DNA of 64,000 nucleotides from Mytilus galloprovincialis (taxonomy: Eukaryota; Mollusca; Bivalvia; Mytilida; Mytilidae). A program made the position numbers and the translations under genes. The stretch spans positions 60,536,181-60,600,180 of the forward strand of contig NC_134848.1 of NCBI RefSeq assembly GCF_965363235.1. Direction: 5' to 3'. Below the pieces are notes generated by a model. The model was not told the DNA's origin. It worked only from the letters and a program-made list of their open reading frames with translations, and made no database searches. Shown one piece after another: positions 1 through 12,000 of the stretch (position 1 is its first letter; the number at the start of each line of letters is the position of its first letter).

Positions 1-49
1 AAGGCGGATGATACCAATGAAACATTAAAAACTTAAACAGAAGAAAAAC

Positions 50-225
50 TGACTATCCCATGAAAAAAAAAAACCCAAAAAAAACAACCAAAAAAGTCAT
101 CAATACTCTGTATAAAACTACAAACTGACCAACACGAGCCCCACCAAAAACCGGGATGAACTCTGGAGCTCCGGAAGGTGAGCAATTTCTGCTTCACATG
201 TGGCACCGGTCATCTTGATGGTGTA
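50..225 (-). repeat. Dispersed bivalve repeat, family B (partial)
   Basis: The stretch with 'cacgagccccaccaaaaacc' followed by 'ctccggaaggtgagcaattt' matches the right half of a repeat seen more fully at 53665-54130, 59727-59910, 48100-48235 and 38775-38935. No coding potential is seen. The name 'family B' is mine. The strand is set relative to the copy at 57040-57175. Confidence 0.55.
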
Positions 226-943
226 AGTAAAAATCAACCCATGATAAGTTTGTAAGTTGTAAGTTGTATACATGAATGTCAGACAGCAACGGATTTGTCG
301 TATAAGGGAATTACATTCACAAAGAAAAAAACGGAATATTAAATTTTAATTTCTCGACCGACGCAATTTATATACATGTATAGCTTTAAAGTTGATTATT
401 CGTTTGAAAGACATGCTCTTACATTTATAACTTGAGAGTTTTTCCTACGAGATAAGTGTGTACATGTACATTTGTTCCGGTGAATATTTGTTTTATTAGT
501 AAAAGTACCCTTTTTAAAAACCTGTTGTATTGCAGGGTATGGTGCTCGTTCTATGTCGATGCAATATAACGTGTCTGCGTGCTTGTTGTATGTGCCCTTC
601 TATTTTATAATGGTTTTGGTATTTGCTGCTTATAATAGAACTGCATATTCATAATTGTTGTCTTTGGTTAATTGTTGATTATTTAGTACACAATATGAGC
701 ACATTTTATATTGTTCTATTCTTTACAATCAACATGTTTGTTTTTATATTCGTTCATACATATTTCTAACATTCATTACTCTATCTCTTTCTCCTCATTG
801 TTTGAATCGTTAATAATATGTACATTGTGAATTCAACCAAATAAAAAATCAGTTCGACATCCAATATCGTAACAGTTGTTTTCCAAAACCTCCTCAATAA
901 AAAGACAACTCAAAATATCCTGCAATTTTGTAATTTAGTTAAG
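226..943. other. Non-coding spacer in duplication unit 1
   Basis: No gene, RNA or structured repeat is seen here. The interval aligns with about 32530-33260 in unit 2, which is also non-coding, so it is simply older flanking DNA of the VMO-I gene. Confidence 0.6.
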
Positions 944-1602
944 TTGATTAATATAATGAATATTGATATACAAAAAGTAATGTCCTGTCAAAATATGGAA
1001 CAAGTTAACAAACTAAAGACTTGGATTAAGAATATTACAAGTAAATTTTATTCAGAACTACTGGAAAATAAAATTAACAGTTTGAACGAAAATAGCAAAC
1101 TTTTTCTTTACAAAAATATTAAAGTCAAACAAGACCAAGAATTTTATCTAAAATATCACAATTTTGAAACTAGACGTTTATTTACAAAAATTTGAATTAG
1201 TGACCATAATTTGCTCATTGAGAAGGGCAGATATCTAAAAATACCTCGAGACAATAGAACATGTCCAACTTGTAAAACCTTAGAAGACGAAAATCACTTT
1301 CTCCTCCACTGTCAAATTAATAATGTTTTACGTATAAAACTTTTTAGTGACAGGGCAATAGATAATCCTATGTTTTCAAATCTATCTGATACTGAAAAAC
1401 TAGTAGTCCTACTAAATCTTTCTAATATAAACCAAGTGAAAAAACAGGTTCCTTTAGAGCTGAGGACAGGGGACTCTTAGTTAGTTCTACTTGTATATAT
1501 ATAGATATGTGTGTGTTCAACTCAGTTATTTTATTGTTGTTGTTACTTTTGTTTATGTCACACGTATAATGTTACGTATATGACAAATAAAGATTATTAT
1601 TA
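944..1602 (+). mobile_element. 5'-truncated LINE, reverse transcriptase C-terminal remnant
   Basis: Two open stretches in one frame (944-1195 and 1211-1480) encode the end of a non-LTR retrotransposon polymerase. They include the zf-RVT-type motif CPTC, eight residues, then HFLLHC. One in-frame TGA at 1193-1195 separates them; its place between 'FTKI' and 'ISDHN' suggests a former CGA codon. The stop is followed by a short AT-rich 3' tail ending near 'aataaagattattatta' (about 1585-1602), as expected for a LINE 3' end. Unit 2 of the duplication lacks this insert at its equivalent position (about 33,240-33,300), so it arrived after the duplication or was lost from unit 2. The LINE clade is not determined. 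Confidence 0.7.
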
Positions 1603-3042
1603 AGAATTTTTAGAACCAGAAAACAAAAACATGACAAAAGCATAAAAACAACAAAATCATGGTGTCGAGCTTTTCTACTGTTTTGTAGCTAGTACAAAAT
1701 ATTTTACTATTTCAGACGTCGTGTGAACTTAAAATGTATCCAACAAATAAAAAAATCTGGCATGGTTATTTTGATTCATCATTTCCATATTTGGTCGTTG
1801 CATTTTATGATAGTGGACTCCTTTGTAGTATTGGTGACATAGATGATCCCATTCATTTTTTTAAGGTTCATCATCCAAAATGAATGAATAAATTTTATTA
1901 TTTATTTGACGTACCATATTGTCATCTGGACATGGGATGGACATGAACGGATGATTCAATTTTGATATTATTTGATAATTTATAATTTTGTAATTGTTAC
2001 TTTATCAAATTGGGAAAGTGACTGTTATGACCATTTATGTAATATGTTTTTTTCTATTTCTTGAATTCGAGAAACACAACTTAGATTTTGGTATTGATAG
2101 TATAATATTCTGTCTTAATCAACACAAAACATCGGCCCAATAGTTTGAAGGCACTCTTGCTGCATGACAGTCCCAACTTTACACACAATTTGTCTTGCCT
2201 ATGTGTTTAGTACCTATCCATGTAACGTTTGTTTTGTCTAAGTTTATTTCAATCTATGAACAAATTTAAGTATAGTAATTTGTTATCATTATCAGCTTAT
2301 CTCATCATGTATTGATAAATATCTCGTTTTCGTGTTATTGCATCATTTTATTATACTTATTTTATAATTCTGTTTCACTTATACATTTTGGAGTAATTAA
2401 AATTGGTATATGTATTTTGAAAGATGTTTTTAGAATATTCATAAGGTATTTTGTCTTCTCACAATATATCAGATAGCCTTTAATAATTCACTTTCATTAC
2501 TGTATTTAATAATGATAAAATGTATATGATGATTCACAGAAGAAATAAATATAAAAATGTTATTCATAATCAATATTTGAATTCATACATATTAATCAAT
2601 GAAATGCTTTATATAACTGTGTTTAATATAAACAAGTCTTATCTCTGGAATCAAAGAGAGACTAAGAATACTACAGGGACAATTGATGTGTTAGGGACGC
2701 AGAAATTTCTAATATGAATTGACATTTGATTTGTTTTTGATTTTAAACATATTTTATTCATTAAGATATGAAAAGGATTGAGCAACAGGCACAGCCTATA
2801 AAAGCTCTCTCCGTATTACATGTACAAGGTATAATTCAATTGACATTTGACTCTGAAGACCTATGATATATGTTAAGTGTGAGCATAAATCAAACTGAAT
2901 CTATCATGTCTAAAAGCAAGTTGTCTTGAATTTAAACATAACTAGATTAATTGCAGTTATCAAATGAATTTGTGGTGTGCAGCATTTGTTTTAAAACTTT
3001 AAAACTTATCTTATTTACATAGATTTATTCGTTGTATCAGAC
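1603..3042. other. Upstream flank of the VMO-I gene, no gene seen
   Basis: AT-rich DNA without recognisable genes. From about 2420 it aligns again with unit 2 (about 33,300 onward), which marks the right limit of the unit-1-specific insertion. The position that carries a TATAAAAC box in unit 2 (33803-33810) reads TTTAAAAC here (about 2990-2997), 46-53 bp before the ATG. Confidence 0.6.
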
Positions 3043-6000
3043 ATGCAAGGATATGTTATCGCTTCGATATGTAGCTTCCTATTTCAAAATGCGGTGTCGG
3101 CTGTTGGAAATTATCAGACGAGAGCAGAATACTTTAGAGTAGAAAAGAATAAGAAAATCAAGTCAGTGAATCTCACAGCCATAGGGAGAATGTCTCAGAG
3201 TCAATGTGCAGTATTTTGTTTGACTTTCAGTGACAAATGTTGTGAGATTACTTATATAAATTCGACTCAAGAGTGTAAACTTGATCAGTCCGGATGCTGT
3301 CATACGAATTTTGACAATGTTTCAGGTTCAAACATCCTACATACCAGTCGTAAATATGTCGGTAAGTCTAATCTTCACCTAAAATTTACTTATAATTAAA
3401 GGCAATGGAAAGATGTTCATAATAGGGGAAGTCTAGGATACCCTGATATATTTCCATTTATTTATGTGTTTACGTCTGGCCATTGCATCAGATGACAATT
3501 TAATAGAGAGAGTCAACAGTCCGATTTGCTTTCTTCCTTTCTTCTTTAGAAAGGTAGAAGGAGCATGTTAAAGTAACCACGTTATATTTATATTGAATAG
3601 ACACTAGTTCACGCTTGTTCTTGAGAGTGTCAACTGTTTTTCTTTCAAACTTATGTTAATTTTTTAACTTTAAGCATGATTTAAACGAGCTATTTGTTGC
3701 CAATTTCTCATATATACTCACAGCGTTTGAACTTGTAGTGGGGTTAGATTTTCGCAAAGTTCAGGGCTTTTTTCTTTGTCTTTGAGTTTGTTTACTTGCG
3801 TTTAGTTTGTTTTGTGTCATAAATGTAAGCACAATATCTTTTCTTTTCTTTTTTTAAAATTCAAAAGATGAACAATTACCTGATAGCAACTGAATATGAA
3901 AAGTCTTTCTAATATACTTAAACTATGCTTCAAACATGTCAAATATTAAACATAAGTCCATTAGACTGCAATATGATTGTGTGCATTATAATTATGTGGA
4001 AGACAATTTTGATACAGTATTGTTCTGGAAGTCTATCTCGTTCATTTTGTTGATAAATACTCAACATTTGTTTAATTAAACTTGCACTTATGATCATGAT
4101 CCATAATGAATTATATATCAATTGGTCACGACATAAAGTTGCAACCTTTAAGTAAAAATATAAAGCTGGTGCAATCTTTATAAAGATCGGAAGACATTTT
4201 TTTTAAATAACCGTAATAAACCTGATAATACACTGAAGGATAACACGCTTTACTTTGTAAGGGGTTGTTTTTATCAATATTTGTTTTAAGTACGTAGGAT
4301 TTGTGTCAGTTGCTTTTAAAATCTTTTGGAAGTTTCGTTCTTTTTCATTGATACATATGATTACATTTGTTTAATACGTAAGAATTTGCAATAATAGGTT
4401 TGAAATATTATTGACGAGAAAAAATGTATATACTGCTGCTAGTCAAGAACTTTTTGCGGAAGAGTATTTTTTACTATTTCAGGCTATAATAAGATATTGT
4501 CTGTAACAAATGGTGGATATTTTGGTAATTGGGCAAATGAAGAATTTTGTAGAAAAGGTCATTATGCTGTTGGTTACAGAATGAAAGTATGTATACTTCT
4601 ATGATAATCGTTTAATAATTATCATTAAAACGTAAGAGTTAAGACTATTTAACTTCTACAATCAGATACCAACTACACGTGACTATCTTTACTTTATACT
4701 AAAACATTGTAAAAATCGTAACAAAATCGTTACAAAATTTATCGTCAAAATAAAATAACTATTTAGTTAATTGTGCGAGCAGTAAATGTAAACCAAGTTA
4801 ACATCAAATCGTCTATAAAAGGTGAAATAACAAAAATACCAAACTCCCAGGAAAATTCAAAACGGAAAGTCCCTTATCGAATGGCAAAATCATAAGCTGA
4901 AACACAACAATCGAATGGAAAAAAATGACATATTCCTGACTTGGTACATGTATTTCCTTATGCAGACACTGGTGGAATAAACCTGTATTTCTATTTGTAT
5001 CCATCTCATGAGTTAAGCTTTTTTATATGATTTCTATAGTTTGTTCTTATGTTGTACTGTTACACCACTGTCCCAGGTTAGATAGAGGGTTGGGCGCCCG
5101 CTAACATGTTTAACGCCGCCACATTCTGTATGTGGCTGTCCCAAGTCAGGAGCCTGTAATTCAGTGGTTGTCTTCTGTTTCTGTGTAACATATTTGTTTT
5201 TTTGTTCTTTATTTGCACATAAATTACATGAATTAGGCCGTAAGTTTCTAGTATAAATTGTTTTACATTTGTCATTTCGGGGACTTTTATAGCTGACTAT
5301 GTGGTATGGGCTTTGCTCATTGTTGAAGGCCGTACGGTGACCTATAGTTGTTAATTTCTGTGTCATTTAGTCTTTTTTGAAGAGTTGTCTCATTGGTAAT
5401 CATACACATTTTTTTTTATATAATACGTTAACATCACATATTTTAGAATCTCCTTGCTGATTACATGTAGTGTCCCATACCATTATGTCAATTCATAAGT
5501 CATTCTCCACATTGATGCAGGGGCTTTCCCCAGATGTGCACTTAAACATGCACACACATACCTTATTTTGATTCAATAATATAAATTATATGTGTAAAAG
5601 TATTTCTCACCGGGTGTCACAAGTATTTCGACCAATTCAATGGCAATCTAAAATTATTAAAATCTGAAGTTAAAAAAAACCTCAAAATATCATCAAAGAG
5701 AGCAAAGAAATCAGTCAATAAAGAAGTATCAATATCTAATTGAGTATAAGTACAAAGCCACGTGCCACAGCTTACAAAGTGTCTTTAACTCATTTAAAGT
5801 TCACAATACACCAAGTCCAGTCCACCAGCAGGGGAAAGAAGAAATATTAGAAGTGACTAAATACAACAACCTAATCACAAGGTTCCAAAAAATATGAATA
5901 AATATCAGTAAGTCAAATCAGAAGATCATACAATACATGTTTGTAATTAATCGTTTAAGGATGTACTTTATGAATTTTTGTCAGATGTTCAAACTCCATT

Positions 6001-9000
6001 GGTTTTTCTTCTACGATACAGGGTAAAATGTTTTGCTACATAATACCCATGTTTTTTCATAAAAGAATTGAATATCCCATAAAAGGTATTTTACCAAAAT
6101 TGAAACAGATTCTAGATTACTTTTCTTTCGATTTTAGGCCCAAATAATACCAAGGCAAATATAAGGCAAAAGTCCGAGGCAGCCTTTTCCCATCATTTAA
6201 AAAAAAAAATCTCTCAAACTAATGCTATTCTGACTTATAGCATCAATTTTAAATTCTAGAATTATTTAATTTTACCTAAGTACACCCTTAATGTATGCAT
6301 TTCACTGACATTTCATTTCAAAAATATTGTGATGAGATATATTCCAGCAGTAGTCTTAAAGTGATGTGGATTCTTAAAAATTCTAAAGATCTACTGCTAA
6401 ATCTTAGATCTAAATTTCTGCAATTTTGCAGCATCATTAAAACTTTTGATTTGTCTACGCTTTACACTACTATTCCCCATGCTCAATTAAAAGATCGACT
6501 TCAACATCCATTAAACAGAGCTTTCTATAAAAAGGGAAATCGTAGATACAAATTTTTTGTTTTTGGTTATAATAATTCTACTTTTGTGAAGAGCCACACT
6601 GATTCTACCCATAACATATACTGAAGAGATGATATTATCAAAATGCTGGACTTTTTGATTGACAACATATTTGTTAAGTTTGGAGGATTGATATTTCAAC
6701 AGACAGTCGGTATTACAGACAGTACTAATTGTGCATCTCTACTGGCTGATTTGTTTTTGTACTCGTATGTAGCAGAATTCATTCAAAACCTTCTAAAAGA
6801 CATACAGAAAAAGCACCTTGTGAAATTCTTTAATTTCACTTTCAGATATATTGATGATGTCCTCTCACTGAATAACCCGTATTTCAGCCAATACTTACAT
6901 CTCATATATCCAAGTGAACTTAAAAATTAAGGATACTACTGATACTAGGAGGACTGCTTCATACCTTGATCGTTTACTCAATATTGACACAGATAGACGA
7001 CTTCACACTAAAATCTATGACAAACGGGACGATTTTAACTTCCCAATTATCAACTTCCCATTTCTCAACAGTAACATACCCTTTGCCCCATCGTATGGTG
7101 TTTACATATCTCAGTTCATACGTTATACTTGTGCATGTTCAAACTATACGGACTTCATATACAGGAGTGTGCTCCAACAGAGTTATGAAGAGGAAAGATT
7201 AAAATTAACACTCCGTAAATGTTATGGACACCATCACGAATTGGTTAATCTAATGATGTTTCTTTGTCTAAACTAACTAACGACATTTTTACCACGTCTT
7301 AGATTGTGGTTTATCATCTACGTCGTCTGGTCTTCTAACTACCAAACATGACATATTCCCAAATATGACTGTTTTGCTGAGTGTAAAGTCGCATTGATAT
7401 AAGACGTGTCTCGGTATTTGTTCATCCAACATTCATGTATTTAGTTATGATGTTCCATATGTAGTTATTGTTGGATGTTGTTTAATGTCTTATCGTTTAT
7501 GGTTTTAATTCTATTTTTCTTTTTCTTTATGTATGTAAAAGTAAAGATATTAATCATCTAGATCATTTATATGATTTTTAGGTTAAAAGTAACTATATGC
7601 ACATGATTCATTTGTGAAAAACCATGGTTTTAAAATACAAATAATGACACCATTACTAACACAATTTTATATTAATATTCTTGTAATGGTTAGAAAAAAC
7701 ATCAAATAACACCATTACAAACTTAATCCCAATTTCCTATTGTAATTTTAGAAATTTACCTGTGACGTCACTTTTTGTGGCGTTGATACATTCGTGTGAC
7801 GCATAGTTCATTATTCTGTTGTGCTGTAATTGTGTTTTGTCACAAATTAATCTTAGATGTTCGTTGTTATTCTGTGGTTTACATGGTGAAATGGACTATT
7901 ATATTAATTTTTAATGTATTTCTCTGTCCTGAATGTACTTGTATTTATTTGTACTTTATTCCTGTCACGTAATGTTGTTTTTATCGGTATTGTTAACATT
8001 GCTATATAAGCGGGAGGTTCGACACGCCATTTTTTCTTAAAATGTCCTGAACCAGGTCAGGAATATGGCAATTGTTATCACATAGTCCGTGTTTATGTAT
8101 GTTGGCGTTTTTTTAGCAGTCCAGTGTTTGTGGTTTTATAAATTGACCATAAACCCACTTATTCATGGTATGGTATCAATATTTCTGACCTGACACTACG
8201 TACTTTTTATTGCTTAATTCATTAGAATTTAATATGCAATGTTTCGGGTTCTTTCGGGAATAATCCCAGGTAAACCCTCATCAGAGGTCGACCTTTATAT
8301 ATTTATTTCGTATCTAGTATCATAGATAGATGTGTGTCTGTTTCATAACAGTTTTTTTCAAATTTACTACACGTGCATATAGGTCTACGTTGTAGCTAGT
8401 CTTTTTACAGACTAAAGAAACTGACCAAGTAGATCAGCACCTTTGGTTAATTATTCATATATATAATGAAAAGACTTATTGTCTTTATTCACGTGATCTA
8501 ATCTATCATAAATCTACACGAGATCTAATAGAGATAGTAGTTATCAGTGCTATACTGTGGAATTCAACAGCAGACTGTCGTGTATGTTTTAACACCTATT
8601 TGATAATATACAAATGTCTCCATGTTTAACAATTGAAGTGGTTTGTGTAGATACCATGTCGGGTCTATACATGAATATAACAGGAACCATTCGGTTTTCC
8701 TTGTATGTGATCGCTTGAAGATAAACGGCATCACGTCTTTTTACATCTGTTTCACAGATTGTATACTGAAGCCTCCCGTGGTGGGGTATTGTGAATCAAT
8801 GTCTTTGGCTTAATGATTAATTATCATGTTGCCAATATTCTTATTGTTTTTTAAACCACTATCTGGTTTGGATTTAGATAGTTTTTTTTTTTTTTTTTTT
8901 TTTGTTATCTATCTTTTGGCAGTCGGATCTTTCCGGTTTATATACCAACATTTTTGTTAATACCGTGTTAAGATATTCAAAAATATTTCAGTCATTTGTT

Positions 9001-12000
9001 TTCTAATCTTTGGTTTCTTTGAGAGTTTCTATATGCATCTATGCTAACTTAGTCTAACTGTTTCGTTAGGGTGAAATGTGCAAGACATGTATACTTTAGA
9101 ACGTATATATACGCTTTTCTCTTTAGTACATGTTGCTATTGTTTCTAAGAATTCTCGTACCTTCCGAAGGAATGAAAACAGTGTACTATTTCAAATAGTT
9201 GTTCACTTTGTTCACTTTCTTCATTAAATTTATTAAATCCATCAATTCTCATTCTTAAGTGGAATTTAATATTATTCTTATAGCATATTTCTCTGTTTTA
9301 TGTCTATAATTATGGTCAAAATTAGCAGTATCAGATATTTCCAGGGAGGCAACTCTGCCCATTGAAACGCCAACGATCTGTTGCTAGTATAATAGTATAA
9401 CTTTCGTTGTTCATTGACAATCATATTTATTTGTTATTAGTTTCTATGTAACCTTAAACGGCTTGACATACTAATTAGTATCGATATTAGTTGCTTAACG
9501 TCTAGTTGCCAATATTTCATGTATGTTTAGGACTATGATATAGTAATGACAAGGTTGTTTGCTAGTATAATAGTATAACTTCCATAGTTCATTGACAATC
9601 ATATTTGTTTTAGTCAGTTTCCATGCTACCTTCTATGGTTTGACATGATACAGCGATGAATAATTATTGTTGACTGCTTAACATCCAGTGGCAAATATTT
9701 CATGTATGTTTAGGACTATATAAGATATAGTATAATGACATAAGGTTGTTTGCTAGTATAATAGTATAACTTCCATAGTTCATTGACAATCATATTTGTT
9801 TTAGTTAGTTTCCATGCTACCTTGTCAGGTTTGACATGATACAGCGATGAATTATTGGCTGTTTGTTGATTAACATCCAGTGGCACGTATTTCATGTATG
9901 TTTTGGACTATGATATAGTAATGACATAGGGTGTTTGCTAGTATAATAGTATAACTTCTATAGTTCATTTGCAATCATATTTGTTTTAGTCAGTTTCCAT
10001 GCTACCTTGTAAGGTTTGACATGATACAGCGATGAATTATTGATTGTTTGTTGCTTACATCCAGTGGCAAATATTTCATGTATGTTTAGGACTATGATAT
10101 AGTAGTGCTATAAGGTTGTTTGCTAGTATAATAGTATAACTTCCATAGTTCATTGACAATCATATTTGTTTTAGTCAGTTTCCATGCTACCTTGTAAGGT
10201 TTGACATGATACAGCGATGAACTATTGATTGTTGGTTGCTAAACATCCAGTGGCAAATATTTCATATATGTTTAGGACTATGATATAGTAATAACATAAA
10301 GTTGTTTGCTAGTATACTATAGTATAACTTCAATAGTTCATTGACAATCATATTTGTTTTAGTCAGTTTCCATGCTACCTTGTAAGGTTTGACATGATAC
10401 AGTGATGAATTATTGGTTTGTTTGTTGCTTAACATCCAGTTGCAAGTATTTCATGTATGTTTTGGACTATGATATAGTAAAGACATAAGGTTGTTTGCTA
10501 GTATAATAGTATAACTTCCATAGTTCATTGACAATCGTATTTGTTTAGTCAGTTTCCATGCTACCTTGTAAGGTTTGACATGATACAGCGATAAATTATT
10601 GATTGTTGGTTGCTTAACATCTAGTAGCAAATAGTTCATGTATGTTTAGGACTATAATATAGTAATCACATAAGGTTGTTTGCTAGTATAATAGTATAAC
10701 TTCCATAGTTCATTGACAATCATATTTGTTTTAGTCAGTTTCAATGCTACCTTGTAAGGTTTGACATGATACATCGATGAATTATTGATTGTTTGTTGCT
10801 TTATATCCAGTTGCAAGTATTTCATGTATGTTTTGGACTATGATATAGTAGTGCCATAAGGTTGTTTGCTAGTATAATAGTTTAACTTCCATAGTTCATT
10901 GACAATCATAATTGTTTTAGTTTCCATGCTACCTTGTAAGGTTTGACATGATACAGCGATGAATTATTGATTGTTGGTTGCTAAACATCCAGTGGCAGAT
11001 ATTTCATGTATGTTTAGGACTCTGATATAGTAATGACATAAGGTTGTTTGCTAGTATAATAGTATAACTTCCATAGTTCATTGACAATCATATTTGTTTT
11101 AGTCAGTTTCCATGCTACCTTGGTCAGGTTTGACATGATACAGCGATGAATTATTGGCTGTTTGTTGATTAACATCCAGTGGCAAGTATTTCATGTAGGT
11201 TTTGGACTATGATATAGTAATGACATAGGGTTGTTTGCTAGTATTATAGTATAACTTCCATAGTTCATCGACAATCATATTTGTTTTAGTCAGTTTTCAT
11301 GCTACCTTGTAAGGTTTGACATGATACAGCGATGAATTATCTTCATTAGTGGTGACAGGATCATAAATTAAATATCACATTAGTCATTGGTGCATTATAT
11401 TGTCCTATATTGTGTGACAATATTATTTTCACCTCCCGTTTCAATGAAACGGGATTATTATCATTTAAATAATTATTAAATAATAAATATGATTCAACAT
11501 TGTTTATATGTTCTATATATACATTTTATTTTTGTATTATATAATTTTATTTTTGTATTATATAATTTTATTTTATTTTTGTATTCTATTATTTTTATTT
11601 TTATTTCAGTTCATTCTGTATACATCGATATATTAAGTTATTCACTTTACATATATATTAGATTTCTATTATTTGTATCTTATGGTATATGTAGATTGTT
11701 TACGATGTACAATATTATAAACATATACAAAGATGCATACTATTGCATTGTGCATATAGTATAGTGTCGTACGTAGTTTCTCGATCAGAAATACGTCGTA
11801 CCATAGCATAAATAAGGATCAAAAATTCTATAATGAAATAGAACCTGATTCAACGGGTGAGATCACAACAAGTGAAAAATTCACCGTATCAAATAGTTTT
11901 ATAAATTGACCATAAACCCACTTATTCATGGTATGGTATCAATATTTCTGACCTGACACTACGTACTTTTTATTGCTTAATTCATTAGAATTTAATATGC

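Noticed and set aside
8010-8030. GGTTCGAC resembling a tRNA B box
   Set aside because: No A box, no cloverleaf and no terminator at the right spacing; it is inside the Penelope-like 3' region.
9381-11340. Possible CRISPR-like array or hammerhead satellite
   Set aside because: The units are contiguous 185-bp tandem repeats without spacers, in a eukaryotic genome, and neither strand contains a hammerhead core.
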